From Rhizobiaceae bacterium (GTDB lineage Bacteria; Pseudomonadota; Alphaproteobacteria; Rhizobiales; Rhizobiaceae): a DNA stretch of 64,000 bases. Shown piece by piece: positions 1 through 8,486 of this stretch. Location: assembly GCA_029233925.1 (NCBI GenBank), contig JARGOX010000003.1, positions 254,370-318,369 of the forward strand. Reading direction: 5' to 3'. The notes under the pieces are model-generated. The model saw only the letters and a program-made list of their open reading frames with translations. It had not been told where the DNA came from and did not search any database. The stretch's first letter is position 1, and the number at the start of each line of letters is the position of its first letter. The translations under genes and the position numbers were made by a program.

Positions 1-888
1 AATGACGCATTTGTCATCATCAAAGGATGCAGAAGACTGGCGCACGGTCGGCACGACTGCCCCCTGCAGCACATCCTGCTGACCTGCAACGCCAAAGCGA
101 TGCGTATCAATTCTGTTGTAGGTATGGGTGTGGTGCTTTTCCAACTTGTCGAGGATGGTCTGACGGAAGGCAGCCGGATCGGCATCATGGTTCAGCGATA
201 CCAGATCGGCCATATCGCCGCCGGGCACATTTTCCATCAAAAGAGCGGTTTTCATGCCATCATGAGTGAGCGTCGGTATGACAATCATTTCACCATGACC
301 GGGCGAGACAGAAAGTGTCACACCCCTCGGGTCAGCCTGCCCCGGGGCCCCATGGTCCACACCGTCCCAAAGCCCGACGCACAAAAGCCGTTGTGGCTGG
401 CTGTAGGGCGTATGCTCGGGCCGGTGCTGGAACAATCGTCCCAAGGGCCCTTTTCCGGTCGAGACCACCAACAGGTCAAACCGTGACACAATGCCAGCGA
501 CATCATTTTCCTGAATGGTTCTGTATTCAATCCGCCCGCCGCGATCGGTGAAATCACGCATCAATGCCGGAAGATAGAGCCGATAATCCACGGCCCGGCT
601 GGGTTTTTTGAAAGCCCCACGAAACAACAGGGGACCATCGGGCATGTTGAAGAAATGATCATGATGGTGGTAGATCAGGTCCGGATCGTCCCAATGGTTC
701 ACGCCCAGCGCGTTCTCACGGGCGATGGTCACGCTGTGATGGGCAACCGTGTTCATCAAACGCCCGGATGCCACGTCTTCCGGATCTCGATCCGTAATGA
801 CAGTCGCTTCAATGCCATGTTTCTGCAGATAAAGCGCCAGGTGAAGGCCTGCGATGCCTGCACCGATAATTCCAATGGACTTGTTCAT
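1..888 (-). CDS. Styrene/indole monooxygenase-like flavoprotein (StyA family), 3' end cut off
   Basis: Only the first 296 codons are inside the window; the C-terminus lies beyond position 1. The ATG at 886-888 follows AGGAGGGAACCC, a strong ribosome binding site. The N-terminus has a dinucleotide-binding fold (IGIIGAGIAGLHLALYLQ), followed by blocks resembling styrene monooxygenase StyA: RLMNTVAHHSVT, SRAVDYRLYLPALM, CVGLWDG, SPGHGEMIVIPTL and LQGAVVPTVR. In the known family the enzyme uses reduced FAD supplied by a separate reductase (StyB) to epoxidise styrene or indole. No reductase is visible here; it could lie to the left. The substrate is inferred only at family level. A LysR regulator diverges from it, which suggests substrate-induced expression. 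Confidence 0.8.
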   Translation of the reverse strand, partial: MNKSIGIIGAGIAGLHLALYLQKHGIEATVITDRDPEDVASGRLMNTVAHHSVTIARENALGVNHWDDPDLIYHHHDHFFNMPDGPLLFRGAFKKPSRAVDYRLYLPALMRDFTDRGGRIEYRTIQENDVAGIVSRFDLLVVSTGKGPLGRLFQHRPEHTPYSQPQRLLCVGLWDGVDHGAPGQADPRGVTLSVSPGHGEMIVIPTLTHDGMKTALLMENVPGGDMADLVSLNHDADPAAFRQTILDKLEKHHTHTYNRIDTHRFGVAGQQDVLQGAVVPTVRQSSASFDDDKCVI

Positions 889-980
889 GGGTTCCCTCCT
901 TCATTTTTTGAAAGCATAGACCGGAGGTTTAAATCTGTATATGGAATGTCAAGAATAGAACTTATTCCGGATGGGAATAC

Positions 981-1874
981 ATGGATCGCATCGACTTGCT
1001 CAGGACTTTCGTTCGGGTCATGGAAACCGGCAGTTTTTCACTGGTCGCCGAACAGCTGGAAATCGGCCAGCCAGCCGTCAGCAAGCGCATCGCACTGCTG
1101 GAAAACGAGTTCCGCACCCAGCTTTTTGTGCGCAGCACCCGCGCTTTGCGGCCGACATCTGAGGCAGAGGGCATCTTGAAGGTGGCAAGGGAAATTCTCT
1201 CCGCCTATGACAATGTGATGGCCCATGAGGCCCCTTCACCACCGCTCCCCACCGGCACATTGCGCATCGCCGTACCAACCTCCTTTGGCCGCAATTATTT
1301 CAGCAAAATCTTCACTGAGTATCGCAGGCGTTATCCCGATGTGCGGCTCGATATCCATTGTTCAGAGGACTATGTCGACCTGGTGGGAACGGGAACGGAA
1401 CTGGCGCTTCGCATCGGCAGCCTCAGTTCAAGTGCCTTGATCGCCCGCCGCATCGGGTCGGTGAAACGCCTGCTGGTGGCCTCTCCCGAACTCTTCCGGA
1501 AAAACCCGCCACCGCTGCTGCCTGAGCACCTGGCCGGGCTGCCGTGCATTTCCTATGCGCGGCTGACGCCCCAGAACCAATGGGTGTTTGAATCCGAAAC
1601 CGGGCGCCATGTGGTGTTGATCAACCCGAGCATCATCTGTGATGAAGCCGATGTCATGACCGAAGCGACACTTGAGGGACTGGGCTTTGCCATATTGCCC
1701 AGCTGGTGCGCCCGCAAGCCCATTGAGGAAGGCAGGCTTGTCGAGGTTCTGCCCGACTATTCCGTTCCCTCGCTACCCATGCAAATCGTTCTGCCCGATT
1801 CCCGCTGGAAATCAGATCGCGCCCGCCTGTTTCGCGATCTGGTCGTCGAACTCTCGGATGATTTGTATCTTTGA
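981..1874 (+). CDS. LysR family transcriptional regulator
   Basis: 297 residues, normal for the family. The N-terminal winged helix-turn-helix covers about residues 1-60 (LLRTFVRVMETGSFSLVAEQ, then QPAVSKRIALLENEF). A LysR substrate-binding domain fills about residues 90-290. It is transcribed away from the StyA-like gene with a 92-bp gap, the usual arrangement in which a LysR protein controls its divergent neighbour and itself. The ATG at 981 follows GGATGGGAATAC; TATTCC and GGAATA around this site form a short inverted repeat that may contribute to autoregulation. The effector is unknown. The CrgA/AaeR-like N-terminus (MDRIDLLRTFVRV) is common in proteobacteria and not diagnostic. Confidence 0.92.
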   Translation: MDRIDLLRTFVRVMETGSFSLVAEQLEIGQPAVSKRIALLENEFRTQLFVRSTRALRPTSEAEGILKVAREILSAYDNVMAHEAPSPPLPTGTLRIAVPTSFGRNYFSKIFTEYRRRYPDVRLDIHCSEDYVDLVGTGTELALRIGSLSSSALIARRIGSVKRLLVASPELFRKNPPPLLPEHLAGLPCISYARLTPQNQWVFESETGRHVVLINPSIICDEADVMTEATLEGLGFAILPSWCARKPIEEGRLVEVLPDYSVPSLPMQIVLPDSRWKSDRARLFRDLVVELSDDLYL

Positions 1875-1932
1875 AACGTCCTGGCAATGGTTCCTGCCAT
1901 ACTGCCTGCACCGGTCAGCGCGGGTTCTTTAC

Positions 1933-3009
1933 TCATGGAAGCAGGGCCAGGGTGCGTTTCTCCATGGCTGAACGTGCTGCCGTGTCCACAATCCGCTGGC
2001 CGACAAGACCGATCGCGGGATCCAGAGGGCCAGTGATAGGCGCGCCGGTTCCTATGCAATGCAGGACGTATTCGATTGCATTGCGCCGCCCTTGCGGTAG
2101 CCGGTCGACAGGCACCGGCGTTGGTGTCGGTTCTGTCCGCGTCTGAACCGTCACATGATCGGCGTAGTCGGGACTGGCAATGGTGCCCTGGGTGCCGACA
2201 AAGGCAAATCCGCAGGTCGGCTGTGGCTGGATCATCCATGGATCTGTGAAGGTGCCCCAGCGGGTTTCCATTTTCGAAAGTCCCCGGGCGTAACGGCATA
2301 TGGTGATGGAGTGCTGATCGACTTCAATCCCCGGCGCCTCATCGATAACGGATGTAACCTCCAGAGGCGCCGCACCATCCATGTACCAGGTGCCCAGCGT
2401 TGCGCCATAGCCAAGGTAATCCAGCAGACTGCCGCCACCCGATGCCTTTTTGTACCACCAGCTATCCGGCTTTTGCCGCTCGACTTCGTCAGCGCTCACC
2501 TCAACCTTGTCGGCCAGATGATAAAGCGGTCCGCGGTTGCCGTCGTAGAAGTGAACCTCGATCAGGTCGCCAATCATGCCTTCATCAATCAGCCGTTTGG
2601 CTGTCAGATGGCTTTCCACCCACGCCAGAGGCCAATTGATCGCCATCAGCTTGCCGGTGCCGTCCATGGCGGCCAACATCCGCCGTGCATCCGCAATTGA
2701 CCCGGCAAAAGGTTTTTCAACGAAGACGTTTGTGTTGTAAGCGGCCAGACGTTCCGTGTAATCGGCGTGATCTGCAGTCGCAGCACAAAGGATAGCCAGA
2801 TCCGGCTGCGTGGCCGACATGCAGGCATCAAAATCGGTAAACACACGGTCTGCCGGGATGGCGAAATTTTCAATCGCGCTGGCCATTTGTTTTGGATCCG
2901 GATCATAAATTCCGGCAATTTCAGCCTCGGGATGGTCATGGACCATGCGCAGCAGATCACCCATATGCATATGGTCAAAGCTGATACCGACAACCCTGTA
3001 TTTCGACAT
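1933..3009 (-). CDS. Gfo/Idh/MocA family NAD(P)-dependent oxidoreductase (last gene of sugar operon)
   Basis: 358 residues. An N-terminal Rossmann domain (about 1-120, including DLAILCAATADHADY and the family hallmark VEKPF near residue 100) is followed by the alpha/beta C-terminal domain of glucose-fructose oxidoreductase-like enzymes. Members oxidise or reduce sugars, inositols and sugar derivatives with NAD(P). I start at ATG 3007-3009, which gives MSKYRVVGIS; longer frames run into the permease gene. It lies 8 bp downstream of the permease stop and is the ninth and last gene of the operon that begins at 11149. The operon contains a second, different Gfo/Idh/MocA gene, so the two probably catalyse separate redox steps. 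The substrate cannot be read from sequence. Confidence 0.88.
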   Translation of the reverse strand: MSKYRVVGISFDHMHMGDLLRMVHDHPEAEIAGIYDPDPKQMASAIENFAIPADRVFTDFDACMSATQPDLAILCAATADHADYTERLAAYNTNVFVEKPFAGSIADARRMLAAMDGTGKLMAINWPLAWVESHLTAKRLIDEGMIGDLIEVHFYDGNRGPLYHLADKVEVSADEVERQKPDSWWYKKASGGGSLLDYLGYGATLGTWYMDGAAPLEVTSVIDEAPGIEVDQHSITICRYARGLSKMETRWGTFTDPWMIQPQPTCGFAFVGTQGTIASPDYADHVTVQTRTEPTPTPVPVDRLPQGRRNAIEYVLHCIGTGAPITGPLDPAIGLVGQRIVDTAARSAMEKRTLALLP

Positions 3010-3017
3010 AATTTTTC

Positions 3018-3989
3018 CTAACGACTTTGTTCTGTCAACCGGATGTAGGTCGTTGTAACGGTCAGGATGATCAGGCCAAACAATATCCGCCGCAGCCCTT
3101 CTGGCATCTGCAGCAGCGTCAGCAGGGTGCCGAGCACCGTCAATATCAATGCGCCAAGGATCGTCCCGGAATAGCCGCCGCGCCCGCCGAAAATCGAGGT
3201 GCCGCCAATCACCGCAGCGGCGACCGAAGGCAACAAAAGCGGATTTACCAGGCTGAGAGACGGCGCCTTGATCAGACCGACATAAAGCAGGCCGGTGACG
3301 CCGGCGATCAGCCCGGACAACATGTAGAGCGCCAGAAAAACCTGCCACGAGCGTACGCCTGAAATCCGTGATGCGGTCTCATTTGACCCCAGGGCGTATA
3401 GCAGCCGTCCGAATCCGGTGCGTCGTTGCGCCCAGATAATCAGGATTGCAATCGGCACAAAAAGTATGAGTGCGTTGGGCAAACCCCATGTGCGCCCGGT
3501 GCCCAGCCATGCCAGCCCGTCAGGAATAACCGAGCCGCTGGCAATCACGAAGCGCTGGTAGACTTGCAGACATCCGGTGGCGATCAACCCGGTACCCAGC
3601 GTCATGATCAGCGGGTGAACCCGGCACACCGCCACACCAAAACCATTGACCATACCGATCATGATCGCCGGTATGAGACCGATGCAGATGGCCAGCGGGA
3701 CACCAACGATGGGGACTTGCGTTGCCATCACAAAGGCACTGATCGTGGCCGCAACGGCTGCCGACAAATCGATCCCGCCCGTCAGCATCGTCAAAGTCTG
3801 GCAGGCTGCAAGCATCGCCAGCGGGATGGCGAACTTGATGGTGTTTCCAATCCACCGCTCATTCACGATACCCGGACGCATGAATTCGAGCACGCCGACA
3901 AGCACCAGCAGCAGGATCAACAGCGGGACCAACGGATTGTTGCCGATGAACCGCCCGACTGACTTGAACATTGTGGTCTCAGACGTCAT
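3018..3989 (-). CDS. Ribose-type ABC transporter permease (second)
   Basis: 323 residues, largely hydrophobic, with about eight to ten membrane spans and the RbsC/BPD_transp_2 hallmark LTMLTGGIDLSAA near residue 65. It forms the membrane channel of a carbohydrate importer together with the permease encoded immediately upstream; the two genes overlap by 4 bp (ATGA at 3986-3989), indicating translational coupling. It belongs to the same operon as the ATPase at 4933-6432 and the binding protein at 6488-7519. Two distinct permeases suggest a heterodimeric channel rather than the RbsC homodimer. Confidence 0.93.
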   Translation of the reverse strand: MTSETTMFKSVGRFIGNNPLVPLLILLLVLVGVLEFMRPGIVNERWIGNTIKFAIPLAMLAACQTLTMLTGGIDLSAAVAATISAFVMATQVPIVGVPLAICIGLIPAIMIGMVNGFGVAVCRVHPLIMTLGTGLIATGCLQVYQRFVIASGSVIPDGLAWLGTGRTWGLPNALILFVPIAILIIWAQRRTGFGRLLYALGSNETASRISGVRSWQVFLALYMLSGLIAGVTGLLYVGLIKAPSLSLVNPLLLPSVAAAVIGGTSIFGGRGGYSGTILGALILTVLGTLLTLLQMPEGLRRILFGLIILTVTTTYIRLTEQSR

Positions 3990-4936
3990 TTATGCCTCCC
4001 CCGATAGGCGAGCACGCCGCCAAACATCACCACGACCACCATGATGGTGCCTTCCACGATGGTTGTCACATTGGGATCAACCGATAGCAGCGTGAGGTCC
4101 ATGCGCACCAGTCGCAGAATGATCACGGCAATGATCGGCCCCAACAGCGCACCCTTGCCGCCGCCCAGCACAACCCCACCCAAAACAACAGCTGCAACGC
4201 TTGCCATCAGGTAGGGACCGGGAATCGGCTCTCCATTGCCGGTGCTCATGGTCAGCGTCAGGCCGCCGATCGCTGCGAAGAGACCGCAAACCGCATAGGC
4301 CGCAATGCGCGTCCGCCCGACAGAAACACCTGATCGATAGGCGGCAAGATCATTGCTGCCAATGGCATAGATCGACAGACCGAGTTTCGACCGCTTCAAT
4401 GGAACCCAGACAGCCACCAGACAAACCGCAAGGAACACCAGCGAGCGCGGCAACCAGGGAACAATAAATGGACCAACGATCAGCTCGCGCAGCCAGGGTG
4501 TGGCGGAACCGCCAGGCCCATTAAGGATCAATAACGCCACGCCTTCCCAGACATAAAGCATGGCCAGCGTTACAACGATATCCGGCACCCGAGTGATGAC
4601 GATCAGCGCGCCATTGATCGCCCCCATCGTCAAACCGACCAAAAGCACAATGACAACCGCAACAGCCGTCATTCCGTCTCCGGCGCCGTCCATCAGGACA
4701 GCGGCCGTGACGCCTGCAACAGCCATCATGGAGGCCACCGACAGATCAATACCGCCGGCGATAACGACCACGGCCATCGCCGCTGTGGCAAAGGCAAAGG
4801 GCAACATTGCACGCGACAATGAATCCAGCCCGGACGTGCCAAAATCGGGCTGGATGATCTTGGTAAAGACGAACAACAGCGCAAGAATGGCCAGGAGCCC
4901 AGCGGTCCATCCGTGCCGTAAAAACTGCCGGGTCAT
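3986..4936 (-). CDS. Ribose-type ABC transporter permease (first)
   Basis: 316 residues with multiple hydrophobic spans, starting MTRQFLRHGWTAGLLAILAL. The family motif VVVIAGGIDLSVASMMAVAG lies at about residues 58-77. It is an inner-membrane permease of the CUT2 class (RbsC/XylH/BPD_transp_2). Its start codon overlaps the ATPase stop by 4 bp (4933-4936) and its stop overlaps the next permease start by 4 bp, so the three genes are tightly coupled. Its sequence differs clearly from the neighbouring permease, so this is not a recent duplication. Confidence 0.93.
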   Translation of the reverse strand: MTRQFLRHGWTAGLLAILALLFVFTKIIQPDFGTSGLDSLSRAMLPFAFATAAMAVVVIAGGIDLSVASMMAVAGVTAAVLMDGAGDGMTAVAVVIVLLVGLTMGAINGALIVITRVPDIVVTLAMLYVWEGVALLILNGPGGSATPWLRELIVGPFIVPWLPRSLVFLAVCLVAVWVPLKRSKLGLSIYAIGSNDLAAYRSGVSVGRTRIAAYAVCGLFAAIGGLTLTMSTGNGEPIPGPYLMASVAAVVLGGVVLGGGKGALLGPIIAVIILRLVRMDLTLLSVDPNVTTIVEGTIMVVVVMFGGVLAYRGRHK

Positions 4937-6432
4937 GCGGAGACCGCCGCAGATGCAGTCAGGCCATAGGCCGCACGCATCAAAGTCTGTTCATCAGCAT
5001 CTGCCGCCTCGATGACGTCGACGACCTTGCCGTTGAAAATTACCATTGCCCGGTCGCAGGCCGCAGGCACTTCAGCCAACTCTGAGGTATAATAGAGGAC
5101 TGCGGCGCCCTGTTCGGCCAGTTCGCGCACCAGCAGGTAGATCTGGCGTTTTGTCCGCACGTCGATGCCGCGGGTCGGATCAAACAGCAAAAGCGTATCC
5201 ACGCCTGCGGCGATCCAGCGTCCGATGGTCACCTTTTGCTGGTTGCCGCCCGACAGGCGCTGCACTTCGCCCTGGGCGCGGGTATCAATTTGCAGCCGGT
5301 CGATGGCTTTTTTGACCGTCGCAGCCTCTTTCTTCATGCCGATTGCCCCCCATTTGGCAAAACGAGCGAGTTGCGGGAGTGCGATGTTTTCATGCACGGA
5401 TCGTTCCATCAAAAGTCCGTCTGCCCGGTCGCCCGGCACAAAGGACAGACCCGCCGCAATTGCATCAGCAGGATGGTTGAAACTGACGGTCTTGCCGTCC
5501 AGCGCGATCGTGCCGGCGGTAGGACTGTCCATGCCGGCAAGAACGTCAAACAGCTGATCCTGTCCCTGCCCCTCCAGTGCCACGACACCCAGCACTTCAC
5601 CCCTGTAAAGATCGAGCGAAACATCCTGCAGTTTTGTCCCTGCGGCCAGATTGCGAACCGTGACACGCGGCATGCCTTCGGGGCGGTGCGCGGCAGTGCT
5701 GGTGCGTGTCGGATCCTTGTCCAGAACCGCCCCCAGCATCAACTCAACGACTTTTTCCTCAACGCCGGGCGTGATCGGCAGATCACCGACCGTTGCACCA
5801 TCCCGCAGCACAGTGGCCCTGTCGCAAATCTCGGCGATTTCGGAAAAGCGGTGTGAAATATAGATGACGGACTGGCCTGCATCCGCCTGTTTGCGCACGG
5901 TGTCCAGCACCTTTTCCACAAGGTCAGTGGGCAATGCCGCGGTCATTTCATCAAGCAGTAGAACATCCGGTTTGACAGCCAGCGCACGTGCCAGATCAAG
6001 AATGCGCAGGGTCGCAAGAGGCAGTGCGCTGATCATGTCGTCCAGGTGCAAACCATCAATGCCAAGTTCGTGGACCCAGTGCTGAAAATCGGCCACCGGC
6101 GTGTCCCCAAGGCGCAGATTATCCGCAATGCTCAGATCAGGAATAAGCGATGGTTCCTGGTAGACCGGCACAAGGCCGGAACGCCGCGCCTCTGCCGGTG
6201 ATCCCACCCGGCGTTCGGTGCCCCGGATACGCACGTGTCCAGTGTCCGGCTTCAGGGCGCCGGTCAGAATCTTGACAAAGGTCGATTTGCCGGCCCCATT
6301 CGCCCCCATCAAGGCAACAATCTGCCCCGCCGAAATGGTCAGCGACGCGTCCTCGAGTGCCACAACTGCGCCAAAACGTTTTGAAACGCCCTTCGCATCC
6401 AAAAGCGGCGTTTGTGCCTGCTGATCCGTCAT
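4933..6432 (-). CDS. Sugar ABC transporter ATP-binding protein, two fused nucleotide-binding domains
   Basis: 499 residues, the size of RbsA/XylG-type double ATPases. I start at ATG 6430-6432 (MTDQQAQTPLLDAKGVSKRF); an in-frame extension upstream would run into the binding-protein gene and has no family match. Domain 1 has Walker A GANGAGKST and Walker B LLLDEMTAAL, but its signature region reads SALPLATLRI instead of an LSGG-type motif. Domain 2 lacks a canonical Walker A (EGQGQDQLF) but has an intact signature LSGGNQQKV and a FDPTRGIDV Walker B. One competent and one degenerate ATP site is usual for this class; the altered domain-1 signature is more extreme than in RbsA. It energises import by the two permeases downstream. 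Confidence 0.93.
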   Translation of the reverse strand: MTDQQAQTPLLDAKGVSKRFGAVVALEDASLTISAGQIVALMGANGAGKSTFVKILTGALKPDTGHVRIRGTERRVGSPAEARRSGLVPVYQEPSLIPDLSIADNLRLGDTPVADFQHWVHELGIDGLHLDDMISALPLATLRILDLARALAVKPDVLLLDEMTAALPTDLVEKVLDTVRKQADAGQSVIYISHRFSEIAEICDRATVLRDGATVGDLPITPGVEEKVVELMLGAVLDKDPTRTSTAAHRPEGMPRVTVRNLAAGTKLQDVSLDLYRGEVLGVVALEGQGQDQLFDVLAGMDSPTAGTIALDGKTVSFNHPADAIAAGLSFVPGDRADGLLMERSVHENIALPQLARFAKWGAIGMKKEAATVKKAIDRLQIDTRAQGEVQRLSGGNQQKVTIGRWIAAGVDTLLLFDPTRGIDVRTKRQIYLLVRELAEQGAAVLYYTSELAEVPAACDRAMVIFNGKVVDVIEAADADEQTLMRAAYGLTASAAVSA

Positions 6433-6454
6433 ACATGCCTCTGCCCGGTAGGAA

Positions 6455-6480
6455 TGGGCCCCGACCAATGCCGGGGCCCA
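6455..6480 (-). promoter_or_regulatory. Intercistronic hairpin between binding-protein and ATPase genes
   Basis: TGGGCCCCG (6455-6463) and CGGGGCCCA (6472-6480) form a perfect 9-bp GC-rich stem with an 8-nt loop, inside the 55-bp gap after the binding-protein stop. No U-run follows on the minus strand, so it is not a simple terminator. Such hairpins in transport operons are known to protect the upstream mRNA from 3' exonuclease or to attenuate partially, raising binding protein over membrane components. That role is inferred here. Confidence 0.6.
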
Positions 6481-6487
6481 GACTGTC

Positions 6488-7519
6488 TTATTCGCCTGGA
6501 CCTTTGCAGGCGATAATTTCATCCATCGAATAGTCTGTCCAACCGGGAATCTGCACCGAAACGGGCCATTCAGGATCAAGGTTGGGGTTTTGGGCAGCGG
6601 CGATCAAAGCCTTGCCTTCGGGATCATTGTTGGCCCAGATCGACGGGTCAACAAGCACGGTATTGCTCTCCGGCATTTTGCCATCAAGGATCTGCAGCGC
6701 CAGTGTCACGCCCGCACCACCGATTGAACCGGGGTTGGTGACAGCGGCGCCAGTGAAGCCTTCCACTGTGGCCAATTGCCCGACAAAACCGGCGTTATCG
6801 GCGCCAACAATGGGAACAAGCGGCACATCGGATTCGATAAATGCATCGACGATCACATTGTCGATCCCGCTGGTCCAGACACCATCCACCGGCAAACCGG
6901 TCGACAGGTAATCAAGGATCTGCTGCTTGCCCTGATCCTGCTGCCAGCCGGTAAAGACTTCATGCACGATCTTGATGTCGGGGTATTCTTCCATTGCGCG
7001 TTTGAAACCGGTATCGCGGTCATTGTCCGCCCCTGCACCGGCAGCCCCGCGCATATAGACCACACTGCCCGAACCGCCGAGCTGCTCGAACAGCCATTTG
7101 GCGCCAAGATAGGCATATTCTTCCTGATTGTTGGAAAGCACATAGGCCCCTTCAGCAGAAACCGCCTGATCGACTGCCACAACAACAATGCCTGCAGCGA
7201 TGGCTTCTTCAATGGCGGCGTTCACGCCATCAGAGTTGGACGGGTTGAGAACGATGGCATCCACGCCCGCCTGGATCAGGTTGCGCATATCTTCCAACTG
7301 GCCGGTTGCATCGGTATTGCGGTGCGCAATATTCAGGCTGTCGACCTTGCCCGATACCAGCGCCTGCGCTTTCATTGCGCAAACCATTTCCTCACGCCAT
7401 CCATTGCCCTGGACGGTATTGGAAATCCCGATTGTATAGCCATCAGCAGCCATTGCCGAACCGACAAAGCCGCCGGCCAACAACGCGACCGCTGCAACCT
7501 GTGTTAGTAATTTCCTCAT
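6488..7519 (-). CDS. Periplasmic sugar-binding protein of ribose-type ABC importer
   Basis: 343 residues. A clear Sec signal peptide (MRKLLTQVAAVALLAGGFVGSA, cleavage probably after AMA at residue 24) precedes a Peripla_BP_4/RbsB-type fold. Blocks such as YTIGISNTVQGNGWREEM, IQAGVDAIVLNPSNSDGVN and GIVVVAVDQAV are typical. It captures the substrate in the periplasm for the importer encoded downstream. The start ATG at 7519 follows GGAGGAAGAACC, a strong ribosome binding site. It lies 43 bp downstream of the isomerase gene and is the fifth gene of the nine-gene operon. The ligand is unknown; the family binds pentoses, hexoses, polyols and autoinducer-2. Confidence 0.93.
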   Translation of the reverse strand: MRKLLTQVAAVALLAGGFVGSAMAADGYTIGISNTVQGNGWREEMVCAMKAQALVSGKVDSLNIAHRNTDATGQLEDMRNLIQAGVDAIVLNPSNSDGVNAAIEEAIAAGIVVVAVDQAVSAEGAYVLSNNQEEYAYLGAKWLFEQLGGSGSVVYMRGAAGAGADNDRDTGFKRAMEEYPDIKIVHEVFTGWQQDQGKQQILDYLSTGLPVDGVWTSGIDNVIVDAFIESDVPLVPIVGADNAGFVGQLATVEGFTGAAVTNPGSIGGAGVTLALQILDGKMPESNTVLVDPSIWANNDPEGKALIAAAQNPNLDPEWPVSVQIPGWTDYSMDEIIACKGPGE

Positions 7520-7562
7520 GGTTCTTCCTCCGTTTGGGTTAATCTTGCAGTTTATTCTGCCC

Positions 7563-8474
7563 CTATTTGATGTAGGGGCTCAGAATGTCGCGGGCGAGGC
7601 AGAAGCCCCGTTTGATTTTTTTATCAGTCCCTTCAAAATCGCGGTCTTCGTGTTCAATGATGATCGGGCCGTCATAACCAACGCGGTAAAGCTGACCAAA
7701 GAAATCGCTCCAATCGACATCACCCAAACCACAAAGGCGCGGCACCTGCCACCCCATACCTGCCGACAATATGCCCCGCTCATAAAGTCCATCACGATCG
7801 ATCATCAGATCTTTGGCGTGAACATGAGCGAAACGGGCACCGAATTCGCGAATAAACCGCCCCTGATCGATCATCTGAAGCACCAGATGCGAGGGATCAA
7901 AATTCATACCGACCCCATCCCAGGTCTCCAGAATACGCCGCCAGATGAGCGGACTATAGGCGATGTTATGGCCGCCTGGCCATTCATCGTTTGAAAAGAT
8001 CATCGGGCAGTTTTCAAAGGCCAGCGTCACACCGCTGTCAGCCGCATGTTTGACGATATCGGGAAAAATAGCCGTGGCACGGGTCCAGTTGTCATCAACG
8101 GTCAATGCCCGATCCCCGCCGACAAAGGTGTTGACCACCTTCACACCCATCACACCGGCCGCCGTAATCACTTTTTTCAGATGCGCGATCACCGCATCAC
8201 GGTGATCTGCCTCCGCATGCAGCGGGTTGGGGTAATAGCCCAGAGCGGAAATACTGATGCCCTTGTCTGCCAATGCACCGATGATCTCGCTGCCCTGCGT
8301 GCGCGTCAGACCCTCGACGTTGATATGGCTTGTTCCGGCATAGCGGCGTTTCTCCCCGCCGGACGCAGGCCAGCACGCGACCTCAAGCGCCGACATGCCA
8401 TTTGCGGCAGTCCAGTCGGCCACGTCCATAAGATCTGTGTCCTCGAAAGGTGCGGTCAGCAATCCCAGTTTCAT
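7563..8474 (-). CDS. Sugar phosphate isomerase/epimerase-like TIM barrel protein
   Basis: 303 residues with the xylose isomerase-like (AP_endonuc_2) TIM-barrel pattern: an N-terminal strand MKLGLLTAPF, EVACWP, the acidic/metal block VTLAFENCPM, then MNFDPSHLV, FAHVHAKD and IIIEHED. The E, D, H and E residues in these blocks sit where the family binds a divalent metal. Members isomerise, epimerise, dehydrate or cleave sugars and keto-sugars (IolE, IolI, 3-keto-sugar lyases). It sits between a Gfo/Idh/MocA gene (12 bp upstream) and the binding-protein gene, so it should act on the sugar after oxidation. The exact reaction is not predictable. Confidence 0.88.
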   Translation of the reverse strand: MKLGLLTAPFEDTDLMDVADWTAANGMSALEVACWPASGGEKRRYAGTSHINVEGLTRTQGSEIIGALADKGISISALGYYPNPLHAEADHRDAVIAHLKKVITAAGVMGVKVVNTFVGGDRALTVDDNWTRATAIFPDIVKHAADSGVTLAFENCPMIFSNDEWPGGHNIAYSPLIWRRILETWDGVGMNFDPSHLVLQMIDQGRFIREFGARFAHVHAKDLMIDRDGLYERGILSAGMGWQVPRLCGLGDVDWSDFFGQLYRVGYDGPIIIEHEDRDFEGTDKKIKRGFCLARDILSPYIK

Positions 8475-8486
8475 CTGACTTGTCTC

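Noticed and set aside
1875-1932. GGCA/TGCC hairpin as terminator between the LysR gene and the convergent Gfo/Idh/MocA gene
   Set aside because: The stem is only 4 bp and no T-run follows.
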